Positions 46,260-58,129 of a stretch of DNA of 64,000 nucleotides are shown here, one piece after another. Positions within the stretch are counted from its first letter, which is position 1; each line of letters begins with the position of its first letter. Location: positions 7,295,001-7,359,000 of the forward strand of contig JAZGTH010000008.1 of the NCBI GenBank assembly GCA_036877525.1, written 5' to 3'. This stretch comes from Chromobotia macracanthus. Lineage: Eukaryota > Chordata > Actinopteri > Cypriniformes > Botiidae. The notes under the pieces are model-generated. The model was given only the letters and a program-made list of their open reading frames with translations. It made no database searches and was not told where the DNA came from. A program made the position numbers and the translations under genes.

Positions 46260-46820
46260 AGCGACTCAAAAAAATGAATTGAGGAGAGGTTGACAACACA
46301 GACGTCTGTGTGGAGAGGTGGCTGCAAATTCAATTTGGTTCGCCGGCTCTCTAAAAGACAACCACAAATTAAATCCTCCATCTAGGAAGAGACTAATGAA
46401 CAGAATTAACAATGATGCAACACTTTATATTAGGGCATATGGATTCACAGCATGTTTTCTATGTGTCTATGTTCCTGTGCCTGCAAGCGAAGAAAAGGGG
46501 GAAAAAGGCCATTTTTAATCAAGAAATCCATTCCGCTTTTCTACAATCCAGCCTCCTCCCTCCCTTCCACCCAAGTCCTGCCTGTCTCTGTAAAAAAAAA
46601 AAAAACCTGGGGGGGGAATCACCCAGAAGCAGTCAAACAAAACAAAACCATCTTGTTCTGCTGTAAATGGCATTGTATGCATTTTAATTGCAGTGAAATC
46701 TCCGCAGTACATTCTCATCCATAGACAATACTGGGCACGACTGGAGGCCGATTACTGCGCCCGTGAGTGTAGCAGGATTCCAAGGTTATCTGTTATTGTT
46801 AGTTAATTGTAAAACTGATA
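46260..46820. promoter_or_regulatory. Candidate enhancer with a 16-bp perfect palindrome
   Basis: ACACAGACGTCTGTGT (46296-46311) is a perfect palindrome containing CAGAC/GTCTG, the SMAD-binding core, in inverted form. Further on, GCATTTTAATTGCAG (about 46679-46693) and TGTTATTGTTAGTTAATTG (about 46791-46809) give homeodomain and SOX-like cores. A poly-A/poly-G patch at 46590-46617 interrupts. Frames at 46318-46724 cross low-complexity sequence and are not credible genes. Confidence 0.4.
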
Positions 46821-47329
46821 ATATCACTATGGGCTTCTCAGACTTCAGTGGGCATTTCACACAAATTAGCCCCATGATCACGGATACTGGAGCTTTGTGA
46901 ACATAATCTTAAGCCACAAAGTTTAGGAGTTAATTATTGAATTGTGGCTTGGAACTTTGCGGAATTAAATATTCTCACAAATTGTTTGTTTTTAATTACT
47001 GTAATACAATCCCTCTAACAAATCTTTCATGATGATAACCAAATCCAACCCCACCCAGCATTTACTAAAATACACAGAATTGTTTTGAATTTTGAAACCG
47101 TTAACTTTTATTATTGGTATAATTAGTATTTATTTGTTTGTTTGTTTTCAGTTTTTTATTTTTCACATTGATATAATTGGAATCATATGGTAATATGAAT
47201 TCATATTTCACATTTTTTGTGGTATTATGATTGCAAAGGAGAATTATGTGGCTGTTTTTTAATGTTTAACTTCATGAATGTAAGTTTCTTGGAAGTGATT
47301 TATTATTGTAGACAGTTTATATGATGCAT
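46821..47329. other. Unique AT-rich tract
   Basis: T-rich and AT-rich. Nothing specific recognised. Confidence 0.5.
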
Positions 47330-47680
47330 TTTAACGATGGCAGTTTTCAGTTGTCGTCCCTTCTTAAAGCAGCGTAGAGGGAAATGCACATTGTTATGCG
47401 TTTGTTATTTATCTGCTCCGCTCGAGGAGAGGGATTGCTTATTTACTCTGAAGTTCTTTATCACCGTCTGGCTCCCCGAGGAAGCCTTGCGCCTCGCTAA
47501 CAGACAAAATGGGAGGCAAATTAAAACGCCGGCCCTATCTGATCTGACGCACTCATTTCCCTTAATAATCACATTAAAGATGGCCACTCGTCTGGCTGGG
47601 CGAAATTACGCGCTAAATAGCGACATCACTCATCCGGAGTGAGGATATGGTGCCTTTAAAGAGGTAAATCCTCGTTTTTT
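47330..47680. promoter_or_regulatory. Candidate conserved non-coding element
   Basis: A sharply bounded island of mixed composition with many CpG dinucleotides in AT-rich surroundings, free of repeats. It contains CAAATTAAAACGCC, TTAATAATCACATTAAAG and GAAATTACGCGC. Frames exist on both strands (47337-47642 plus, 47405-47587 minus), neither recognisable. A long frame in such an island could hide an exon, but I see no family match. Confidence 0.38.
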
Positions 47681-48047
47681 TCACAATCCCTCCCACCATT
47701 GCCAATGCATACCTCTTCAATTAGAGATATTTATGGCTCAGGTTAGGTTTACTGCTGAATGCCTGTGTGTGTCGGATGAAACCAGGGGAACACTTGCGCT
47801 TTGTTGGCACAGTGACGCATGACAACAGTGTGGATTTACAGTGCTCCCCAAGGCCATTTTAGGAGGTCACAATTCCTGTGTCCTCTCGCAGAAAGGATGC
47901 CCTCTCGTACCACTTACACACTTTAAATGTTATTGCTTTTAACAAAGAGTACAGGAATATAATGTATGAGCTGAATGTTTGTAAAAAAATAGTTTGCACG
48001 ATTTTTGTAGTTTGTATGTGTATGTGTTTGCAACACTATGTTAGATC
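47681..48047. other. Unique tract
   Basis: Nothing recognised. Confidence 0.5.
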
Positions 48048-48106
48048 TAGACTTGAACCTGAGTCACCTTTGGCACTAAACCAAACTGTACCACTAGACT
48101 ATTGTG
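48048..48106 (-). repeat. tRNA-like relic
   Basis: On the minus strand AGTCTAGTGGTACAGTTTGG is followed by CTCAGGTTCAAGTCTAG, spaced like A and B boxes. No tail is seen. It may be a decayed SINE head of a second tRNA family. Confidence 0.35.
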
Positions 48107-50472
48107 TCTTATACTTTAAAAAGTACAAAAATTTTTTTATGTGTCTCTCACAGAGCACAAAGTGAACCAGGACTGCTATTGGTGCCCCCATTACAAAATA
48201 AATAAATAGATGAATGACACCTTTGTGATACACAAATGCACCTTTTTATAGCTGGACTTTGCCTGCCCTACTGTGACCTTGAGTGGGTGTAAACACAGGG
48301 GTTTTGGGTTTCAGAGTGTGTGTGTGTGTCTGACTCTATTTGTGTGTTTCTGAAGTGGTCATGCCGTCCACTCACGATGGCACACAGCGATGAGGTCATT
48401 GTCTTTGGACCCTGACCAGCTCTCTCCCTCTCGTTTCCTCTCCCAGAGAACAGGTCCTCTCAGTGGCTGCGGCGGGATTCCCCATCCACCCCCTCCGCCT
48501 CCCCAGCCCTTCTTCCAGACACAGGGAGGGATTCAGATACTCACACTCTCAATGCTTTTCCACAAGCCAGAAACTTAAGTGAATGCTTGGGTCGTGCTTC
48601 CTTTGGCCTGCATTTCTTTCCAGTTGTTTTTGGTGCCCTCCCTCCACCCCCTCCCTTCTCTCTCTCTCTCTCTCCAGTAGGTCTTTCTTCATGTTCCCTA
48701 AGCCTGCCTTTTCCTTTGGCTTTCATGACTCTTAAACTCTGGCGGCTGGGCTGAGGAGACATCCGAGAGGATATGGCTTTGCGTGCCTGGCTGTGCTCTC
48801 ACAGGAGAGGTGGCTGAACGTGCTATTCGCACAAGCTCCCTGTGTGCTCCTGCACAGTCATTTTGCGTGTCTGTAGCAGTGAATCCTTCATTCCATTTAA
48901 ATTTACACTTTAAATATAGTCCAATAATCGCCATTACTGCACATCAAAAACGATGAAGCTGCAGGAATCCACTGGCAACACTTTCTGACATTATATTTTC
49001 CTGTTTAGCATGTACACATGTCTTGTCCATAGCCATTCTACGCACAATCTCTGTGAAATTGATATCTTAAAGGGTTTCAAGAACGCAGTGTAAAGCGGAA
49101 CGTTAAAGCCTTGAGACATGACACATCCCGTAAAGAATCGCAGGCGTGACAGCAGATAACAGAGCAAATTATGTTGCACCACAGGGACATACAGTTGCCA
49201 AAAACAATTTGTGAATCCTTTGGAATTACCTGGGTTCACTTGCTTTTTCCAGCCTGCACTGTAAATGATGTCTTCAGTAAGAGTGACTGACAATAACACA
49301 AAACATAAACTGTTTTGTGGTATTAATTTCTGTCTGATTGTGTTTGTCTATAATTGTGACAAATGGAGATTAGACCATTTTTATCAATGCCGGTATTTCT
49401 CAAGAGGTTTTTATTCAAACTGTAGTGTAAGCCAATAAGTATGTGACCCTCTACATAACCAAGCAAAACACAAAATCAGATCTAATTCATTTCTTAACTG
49501 CATTTATATAGCTGATATCCATGCAATGCTATGAATGCAAGCACATTTTGTTAGTAAATAAATGCGTTTTTATGCATCTTTACTACATGCATTTATCTTC
49601 ACTTCAATATCTAATCAAATTAAAAACCTCAATCAACATTACTAAACTATATTATATGTACATAATTTCTTCTTATGTATGCATGTAAATACATGTATGC
49701 ATCAGTAAACATACTTGTGCATTTTAATTCAGGCAATCATGCCCAGCATGGACCGAGGGTTCAGCAGCACCATGGGGTGAAAACCAATCAAGGGTTCTAT
49801 TCCTGCAGGAACATTAATTCCAGCCCATATTTCCATCTTATTACTGTCCAGTTATACCCAGGACTAATTGAACATTAAATATAAAGAAAGTTAATGAAAA
49901 TGTCCTTTATCCCTGTTAAACTGTGCCTGAGACTGCATTTATTAAAGGGAATTAATCGACACATACCCTCAGCAGTGAGAGAGGGAGATGTGTGCACGCA
50001 TTGGTCTTCTCTGTAGCACTGAAAATTAGGGCTCTTTTTTTAACGGCCGGGTAAATAACAAAGACCTCGTTGTTCCTTCGTACCCAGAATTCCTGCGTTC
50101 CATACCAAATTTCTCATTTTCCCCCTCTCTGCTTCATTTTCTTTCTCTAACTCACCCTCTTGTCTGTCACTCGCTCATGTCTGAAGACATCTTAGAGTAG
50201 GTCGTCTTCTCTCACGTCCACACTGGTGCTGAATATGACAGCTCAGGCATTGATTCGGCCATCACGGTTTCTCCAGCTAAATGGTTAGTGCTGATATTGA
50301 GTGTCTATTATCAGAAGTGTGCAATTAACGTTGGTACGCTTTTGTCGGACGCTCTGTAGCGTACCTTTAACAGGGTCCATTTTGAGCCACTGTCATTGTT
50401 CTCTGCTCTTTAAATGACATTTGATGATATTTATGTCAAAACACACATGTGAAGAGTGAATCGTGGGTCTTA
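48107..50472. other. Unique tract, no gene recognised
   Basis: TG-rich run near 48316-48330 and CT run at 48656-48674. C-rich sequence at 48410-48510 gives Pro-rich chance frames. A 102-codon frame at 48991-49299 minus matches nothing known. A GGGTTCTATTCCTGCAGG word near 49792 is B-box-like but isolated. Confidence 0.5.
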
Positions 50473-50609
50473 CCCACCTAACAGGGAGCGTTCTCAGAAA
50501 GGCTGGACCTTTTGAATGTTCCTAGAACATTCAAAATAACATTTTTAACATTTTTGTTACTTAATGTAAACGTTAGGGAAACATTCTTACAACCTAAAAT
50601 TGTTAGATG
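50473..50609 (-). mobile_element. MITE-like element (CCCAGCTAACA family), copy 7, internally deleted
   Basis: Both ends survive (CCCACCTAACAGGGAGCG; CCTAAAATTGTTAGATG) but about two thirds of the interior is missing. After the left GTTCTCAGAA block it jumps to the central dyad. That dyad is perfect here: TTTGAATGTTC (50511-50521), CTA, GAACATTCAAA (50525-50535). The right half follows the family. Confidence 0.85.
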
Positions 50610-50999
50610 AAGAATGAAGAGGTTAATGTCCACATCAGGATCACTCTGAATATCTGACTTGAGTTGAACACAAAGGTCGATTCCCAGACACCCCTGGTTC
50701 TCGTGCCCTTCTAAGGCCCCTGCTCATGTCAAAGCCTGAGTTTTGATAACAGCAGAAAGGCCAGCGGATGAACAATAAAGGACCAATTTCATTTAGATGA
50801 AAGGAAAACAGAGAATAAAAAAACGATAACGCAACATTCCCAATCCCAGACCTCCAAAAGCGTCTCCTCTTCAGATTCTCTCATTAACACTTCTCTATTG
50901 AATCGGCGCGAACGGGGTTAAAAAGCCATTTAAGAGGCACAGAGAGAAACAATGCCCAGCCAAAAAAAGACAATAAATAAGATTTCATGTGCATATTTG
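50610..50999. other. Unique tract
   Basis: Repeat-free and possibly the start of the regulatory candidate that follows. No gene. Confidence 0.45.
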
Positions 51000-51460
51000 T
51001 AATTTAACATCAAAAGACACTCCAATATAGACCTCTGTAGCTGCTGTTCTTTAATGAACAGACCCCCCCCTCCCCTCCTTAATCACATTCAAATTGGTTA
51101 GTGTTCAGAAAATAGAAATATGTATTAGATAGCAATAAATTTTCATCATTGGCTAAGCCTGCTGCTTAATTGTCCTGTCCCAGGGCTTTGAAATTTCATT
51201 GTTCGTTAGGTGCTTAAGTCCCCCATCTCATTTTGTCTCTGTGACATTAGTGCTGAGGGCTCTAATACTCGAATAATTTGAATGGGGATTTGCATGATAG
51301 AGCGGGGGAGCATTAAAATATAGGGGGGACAAATGAAAACGGGGGAAACGGCTCCTTTCACTTCAAAAGTCACTTTGTTCAAAGTCAAATCGCAATATTT
51401 AAAGATGCGTTATCGTTTTTTCTCTTTTTCCCAGGGTCTGGACGTCAGCATTCATTAATT
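51000..51460. promoter_or_regulatory. Candidate enhancer with octamer and paired TCF-type sites
   Basis: ATTTGCAT (51288-51295) is a perfect POU octamer. ACTTTGTTCAAAGT (51372-51385) is an inverted pair of TCF/LEF-like CTTTG cores. The stretch between 51110 and 51400 is repeat-free, with GCTTAATTGTCC and GAATAATTTGAATGG. Regulatory role inferred. Confidence 0.42.
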
Positions 51461-51940
51461 GTCATTTTTAGCCATCACGGCTTTGTTTTGGTTGTCCTGG
51501 TGTTGGATCAGCTCCTTTGGTCACTTTGAGGAGACAGCTGCAAACTTCCACATCACTTTAAGACTGAGCTGTTCTGTTGTTTTGTTCTTTTGTACCTTCT
51601 TTCTCTAAGGATTAATCCGTTTGCTGCACCTGTATCCGGGCTTCCTAGTTGTCCAGAGAATTCATTTTTGTGGACTCTTTTGACTCGCCTGCTGTATGTT
51701 GAAAATGCTGACTAGGCTTGTGTACTGTAAGCCTCTGACAACACGCAACACAAATACTGTAGAAAAGACTTCTGTTTTGTTGTTTTTTAGGTAACCAGAA
51801 ATGTATTTCTTGAATTTTTTTCACTTAACATTTAACAAGTGAGCTTAAATTGTTATGTTGCTTTAATGTCTGATTTAATATGTCTAAATAAAATTAAATA
51901 AATTGGGTACACAAATCCAAGTCATACGAAGGGTCAAATC
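51461..51940. other. Unique tract
   Basis: Nothing recognised apart from T-rich runs. Confidence 0.5.
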
Positions 51941-52260
51941 AGGTAAAAAAAAGCCCCTTAGGGTAATAACTGAACTGCAGTTTTCACTTTTTAACAGTGT
52001 ACACTGTGAAAATACGTACTCCATGTGGTCATGTTTTAATAAATAGGTTCTGCTCATGTCTAAAATATATTTTTTTAATGACAGGATCCACCTGACTACA
52101 TTACCTTACACAGTTTTTTATTGTCAGATGAGGTAAAAATAGCTCCTTAGGTAACGCTGCACACTTTCATTTTTTACAGTATAAAGATGTTAGAGCTGAA
52201 AAACATATAATCATGTTTTTGTTTCTTAATAGGCTTTTGATCCGTGCATGTTTTAATGAA
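51941..52260 (+). repeat. Imperfect tandem duplication, period about 185-190 bp
   Basis: AGGTAAAAAAAAGCCCCTTAGG at 51941 corresponds to AGGTAAAAATAGCTCCTTAGG at 52131. TTTTCACTTTTTAACAGT corresponds to TTTCATTTTTTACAGT, and TCATGTTTTAATAAATAGG (52029) to TCATGTTTTTGTTTCTTAATAGG (52211). The second unit is diverged and partial. The first holds a 14-bp palindrome ACAGTGTACACTGT at 51994-52007. Confidence 0.7.
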
Positions 52261-53440
52261 AAACGAGAGGCAACTGAGGCAGAAACAACAACATAAAACT
52301 TTTATTTTCCAGAATGCCATGCTGTCTGGATTTGTTAGCTGACTGTCGTAGTGTCAAGCTGTTTACTGTAGCTAACAGTGTGTAACTCTGGCACTGGTCA
52401 CTGAATTCGTCCACTACGCTGCTCCTGAATAACATAGTTCCTACCTCGTTTCCAGTGTCCCTAATTAGACACTAAGGGATCACCATTAATGAACAGTCAG
52501 AGTAAAAAACAAAAAGGAAAATATTAATACAACACCTTGAAGCCCTTAAATAGGATCATTTGAATAATAACTAGGTTAAAAACTAATAATTAAGTCCATA
52601 AAAAAGAGACAGACTGTGCCTCAAACCAAGACAAGGCACCCTGTCTCTCTCGAACCAGTCAAGCAGAGATGGCCAGGCTTTTGTTGGTGAGATTTACTAA
52701 ATGAATTTATTATCTTAATGCCCTTCAACTGCAAATTAAACAGACGTCCAGGCCATTGTTTCAGTGGAAAGTCATTGCTTGAGGTAGCTCTCAGTCTGTC
52801 ATTCAGCAGTAATGGATGGAGAGAGGCAAAGAAAAGCTCCGACAGTCATTGAGAGGTTACTGTTCATCTCGCTGTGAGTCTGATCATTAGACAGAGATAT
52901 GAAAATACGCACTCCACAAATAAATAGTGTCTTGTGAGGAGTCATTTGGCAATAATTGTTAACAGTTTGAGTTGTGGCTTTTTAAATGGTTTGTTTGAAT
53001 ATACTTATTAGATCTTTCACAATGTGGAAGGAAGAAGCTCTTTGTTACACCCTCTTTTCTGCCCATCAAACTTTTGCATCACACCCTTGTTGTATAGGAG
53101 AACATCTATACTGTTGATAATATAATATACTGTTGTTTGGGGACTTCTATATAAATTGGATGACTTCTCAGCTGGATGTACCCTGAGAGTCAGTTTGGTA
53201 TGATAGTCTACCTCATTAGTTGTTGACAATGGCACCTTTCCCATACTGTGTGAACCTTTCCAAACTGTAAAAATATAAAGTTTAGAAAAAAGAATGAAAT
53301 GTAGACACATTATAACGGCGAAAATAGCTGTCCCAAAAGTATTTTTCATCTTTATTGAAAATAGAAGAAGAAAGAAATATTGCAAAATTATTTACAAGAT
53401 TTAAGATTTATTTAAAAGACCACTGGACTGTTCTTTAGTC
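52261..53440. other. Unique tract
   Basis: Repeat-free. The part at 52660-52890 has moderate GC and may be a conserved patch. A 122-codon frame at 53017-53385 minus is AT-rich and unrecognised. Confidence 0.5.
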
Positions 53441-53488
53441 CTTTCTTTCTCTGTCTTTCTCTCTTTCTCTCTCTCTCTCTCGCTCTCC
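53441..53488. repeat. CT-rich microsatellite, interrupted
   Basis: CTTT and CT units mixed, with a pure CT core at about 53467-53481. Confidence 0.93.
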
Positions 53489-53499
53489 TTCAAGAGCTA

Positions 53500-53960
53500 G
53501 TGTTTGCATCTCATTCGTTATTTTCCAGGGCTATTATTTGCATTCAGACTCCCCTATTAGTTAATTTCTTCGCGGAATCCAAATGTCATATTCTGGCAAA
53601 TAAAGCCAAGGTTCTTTTCCTTCTGAGGTCACTGTTGCTTTATTGCCGGGTCTGAGATAATGAGACCGGGCTGGGCAACCCTACAAAGGGCAATTTTTTT
53701 AAGAGCAGGGCATGAGTGGTTGATGCAAAACAACAAAAACAACAACACACGCTCGTGTTGGGCACAGTGTGCACACAGAAGCCTCGTGGTAGCTTTATTG
53801 GATAAACTGCACTCTATTAGACATTGTGAACAAGCTCCTAATTAAAAACAGTTTGGGAGACGGCAGTAATTGTATCTTGTTAAATCTGGCTTTTATTTCA
53901 AGCGCAAAGGAGGGGATTCAGAGTGCGATGGTGGAAAATGAAGCTGCATGGAACGCACAA
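53500..53960. promoter_or_regulatory. Candidate cis-regulatory tract with octamer
   Basis: ATTTGCAT at 53536-53543 is a perfect octamer. TAGTTAATTTC and CTAATTAAAAACAG supply homeodomain cores. Repeat-free. Confidence 0.35.
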
Positions 53961-55949
53961 TTCAAGGATAAGTCTTGTGAAACGCATTATAACTGACCAT
54001 AGAAAGGGTCTCAATCTCTCTCACACACTCCATGCTCTTTATTTCCGTCACTCTTTAAATAAAACGACTTAATTAAGCTATCATACCTGGAACAGTCCAG
54101 AAGCTACTTTTGAATGGATGTCTCTATATGGCAAAAGTTTGTCTTTTGTTTGAATAATAATGTATTCCAATAATCTGTCTTTTTCAAGTCTGTACCTCCA
54201 CCTACTTATCTCACTTTATTCCAATTCATATTGAGATGCGTCATTCCACCCCGTAATATCCTCCTTTCATTCCTTCTCATTATTTTGTCCATGGCTTCTC
54301 ATTAATATGCATCAGGAATTATGTATCTAAATAATGCTGGAACATGGTGAAAAGACAGAAAAGTAAAATGTTCAGAAATGTCAGATTTCTGGTAGATGGG
54401 AATTGTGATCATGTCATTAAGAGTTAAATGAATGTCCAATCACAATTATCGCTCTGAATGTAGGTACACTTTAAATGGTGATGGGTGGACATAAAAATGT
54501 TTCAGTCTTCTTTTCTATAATCATTGCTTTCTGCTGTTTCTTTTGTTCCTTTTATTTTCTCTTGTCCCTTTTTTATTTTTGCTCAGAATCAATGGTTGAT
54601 CTTTCATACCTCAGGAGTTCTCAGTTGCATTTCATTAAGTTCTCTGTTACGTTCTATTTAATTAATCTTTTTAAATTAACTCTGTCTCAGATGTTTCTCC
54701 GAAAATGAATTTGGAGAAATTAAAACAGACAAATAAGATAATTGTTCACGTGCAATAAGACTTTTTGCACTAGATCTAATCTAATCATTGCTTTCTAGAA
54801 GAAACATTTGAGATTTTAAAGAGGTTTTTCTTTCCCATGGGAAGTTACTTTCGGTATCACTTCTATTGAATTCTTGAAGCAACAAGAAATAAATAATTAA
54901 GGAACCACTTTACAACTAGTTAAGTGAATGTAATAGTTAACTGCAGTGTACAAATAGGCCCATCTTCCTTTCCCCAAGCTGTCTGTTTAGATTAATGGGC
55001 TTCTTCACTGCCTGCCACATAGGGATTCCTGTTTCCTTATTAGATTTGGGATCATCAAGTATTAAAATTAATTTTATTCCTTTTGCATTCTCATTAAAAG
55101 CCCCTGTTACTTCATATTTGTATAATTCAGCAGTAAACAAATCTCATAAATGTCTGTATTGCCATCCTGGATTTCAAAGGAGACTTAATGAGCAAAACCG
55201 TGATCAGAAATTCATCCCCGGCTCCTCTTGAATATTCAATGGGATACATATATATGTATATGCTAATGGTTGAGTTTAGACATATGTAGTAAGCTCTTAG
55301 CATACTAATAGGTCATGGAAGACATAGGGCATGAATCTTATCAGACCAATCACAGATGTAACGGAAGACAGAAGAGGTTAAACACAGAGATATATGTGCA
55401 TAGGTAATGACACTGCTTTGATTTGTGGCTTTATGCAGCTATTACTCTCCTTTATAAAATGTTTCAAGCTTGGATCATATGTATTATGACCTTAAAGTGT
55501 AAACTAGCCTCGGTAGTTATGTAGTTGATTTGACAATAGCTTATATGCAGTTTGTAGTTGTAAAATATTAGTGCTTTAGAAAGTGTTAAACAAGAAATCG
55601 GTACTTAAAGTCTTAAATGTAAGATCCCACCTTGCGCAGCTGCATTATAAAAATGTTTTTAAGTCATGCACAAAGGTTGCGATAATGTTTTTACCCTACG
55701 TTCCTAATATGACAGATGTGGGGGTTTTAACTCAACAAATTAGTATTTTCATATGGCGTGGTTCGCACACAATCCCAATGTAGCATTGTTTAATGTTTTG
55801 ATAACATTTTGCGCTTGTTGGATTACAGCATATAGAACACTTCCTGCATTCTGCTAAAAGCCTGACACGCTGAATCAGTTTTTCCTTTTCTCTGCCATAA
55901 ATGGGCAAATTTTCCACAGAAGCTCAGGATTCATAGATTTTAAAAAAAA
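53961..55949. other. Unique AT-rich tract
   Basis: CATTAATATGCATCAGG near 54300 is POU/homeodomain-like but isolated. Frames at 54937-55231 oppose each other on the two strands. No gene recognised. Confidence 0.5.
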
Positions 55950-56350
55950 AAAAAAGATTTTTAATAGCGCTAACTCCCTGTCGCCAAAGCTGGTCCACGT
56001 TAATCCCTTTTAAGGTGTAAGAGAGCAAATGTTTTGAATTTTGAGCACCTTTACAGTGGCTTTTTGATAGCACAGTGCTCTGTTACGGTCAGTGTGTGTC
56101 CACATTTGGAGAGATTAATGGAGAATACTGTTCCTGTGACCTTTCCTCATAGAGATGGAGGTGAGGCGAGTCATTAATGCTTCTTATGTGGTAATTAACG
56201 ACCCCCCCATCCCCCATCACCCCCTATCCAGCTCTGGCACCCACCCCCACACCGGGAAAAAGCGAGTGAAAAAGATGACCAGCGAATGAAAGTGATCATT
56301 TAATTAGGCTTATGTGCATATCTGGTGATAGCCAAAGAGAGGTGTCAGAT
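55950..56350. promoter_or_regulatory. Candidate cis-regulatory tract
   Basis: TCATTAATGC (about 56171-56180) and GTAATTAACG (about 56191-56200) occur close together, followed by a C-rich patch. Repeat-free. Weak support. Confidence 0.27.
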
Positions 56351-56979
56351 TTTAACTGCTGTACTAAATTACAAGCCCTACCACCTAGAGCTCACCATGC
56401 TTGGACAAGATACAACAACGGCACGCTAGTTATTCCACAAATAGTTCCAGTACGCTTCCTGTGTGGAGATTAAGTGGCATCGGGAAATCTGGAGAAGGTC
56501 ATGTGTGTCCACAGCTTTGAAGTGATGCTAATCTTCAGGTATTTTCCGAGGCAAACGATAAGCAATTATTTTCAGCAACCAGAAACATGTTTGGTACAGT
56601 GTACGTGGCAACCGAAGGAAGTTAGGTTTTCCATGGCTGTGAGAACCCTGGAATTCACTTTGTTTAGCTCCATCTGGAAATTTTAAATCTTGGAAATTCA
56701 AAATTGTTACTAAGTCTGATAGTGTCAATGAAATTTACGGTGTACATTTTTCTGATTATATTGGGCTGTAAAATATTTAATGGGATCTTGTAATTGTAAT
56801 CTTGTAATTGCTCTCTCTCTCTCTATATATATATATCTATCCTTATTCACTAATCATGTAGAACAGGAAAATAAATTAAATAAAAAAGTCATGGAATTTC
56901 ATTGGTCAAAAAGGCTAGATCCCTGGGGTTCATGACCTCTGAAAGAACATTTCACCACCCTGCTTCTGGCACACACGCC
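56351..56979. other. Unique tract with short repeats
   Basis: A 14-bp near-tandem (ATCTTGTAATTG twice) lies at about 56785-56812, followed by CT and TA runs to 56836. Frames at 56474-56728 oppose each other. Confidence 0.5.
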
Positions 56980-57260
56980 GCAGTACTTGCTCCAAACAGA
57001 ACAAGATGCTAGCATGTTTGCCGTGTCCTTCCTGCATAGCTACCTCCGCTCTGATTGCCCCTCTGGCTCTGACTTGTACCCTTTCTTACGTGTGTCGATG
57101 ATTGATGTGGCTCGCGCTACGACCCAGCTTCATTAGCGCAAATGTCATTCCTGCCACGGCAACTAACGCTTCTGCCTCGGCCATATTTTACTATTTCTCT
57201 TCTAATTGAGTTTAGAGTTAAAAATGTATGAGTGTATTAATTGTTTTGTGACATTGGAAG
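56980..57260. promoter_or_regulatory. Candidate enhancer with PBX-HOX-type site
   Basis: TGATTGAT (57099-57106) is the classical bipartite PBX/HOX-1-2-type sequence. CATTAGCGCAAATGTC follows at about 57131. The surrounding tract is CpG-containing and repeat-free, between AT-rich flanks. Regulatory role inferred. Confidence 0.38.
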
Positions 57261-58129
57261 GGAGTTTGGGTGACAAAGAGCTCCTTCCATGCAGAGTGGA
57301 GGCTAGATGATTCGAGGCCATACAGTATATTCTAGCTCATCTGTACGCCTGTTACCCGGGGGACTGAAACAGGAGGACCCTCCTACTGAGGAGGGACATT
57401 TAAATGCCAATTTAGGCCTGACGGATGCTAAAATTTACATGCTTAGCTCTTTTAAAAATGCTTTGCAGAATGAATGACTTCTACTGCCTTTTGTGCTTTT
57501 TCACTGTTCATTTGAAATGTTATGCACTGTAATTTTCCCATATAGTTTTGCTTGGTGGCAGGTGAAAAAACCTTTACCTTGAAGGAAAAGACCAGAGACA
57601 CCTAGCAACAGCACTATAAACAAACAGCACCTGAGCATTGTGGCGGTGAGTTTTGCACAGGCAAGAACCACTCACGTTTTCTTCAAATGTTTAAATGTAA
57701 AAATCTATTTTGACTTTTCAATGTTACACAAAGAATCAGCACACACATGCAGCCTCTGTGGAAAACATTTTGTGTGCGTGTGTGTGTCTGTGTGTGGGTG
57801 TTGCATCTACTGTTTCCCCAAGGCTGAGCAAACAACAGACAGATGGAGTTCATCTGTGCTTGGGCTTCATGCTCAAAGCTGCTGTCTACATCAACCCCTT
57901 ACCGCAGAGCACAACGGCTACTGTAATGCTCACCAGCTAGACCACTCAGTACTATGCTCATCTGAAAATGGACAGGAGGGATTACTATAATGTATGTGTA
58001 TGTGCAGGGTACATTGTCTGCTGAATACACCTCTCTGCCTCTGTTCTGTAATCTTACACTGTTCTACTGTTTGTCTCCATTCATTCCCTGTTCTTTTTCT
58101 TCCCTTCTTTTCCACTCAATTTGACCCAG
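57261..58129. other. Unique tract
   Basis: TG-rich patch near 57773-57800. Frames at 57640-57990 overlap in two phases and look like chance. The last part is a polypyrimidine stretch leading to the exon-like segment. Confidence 0.5.
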
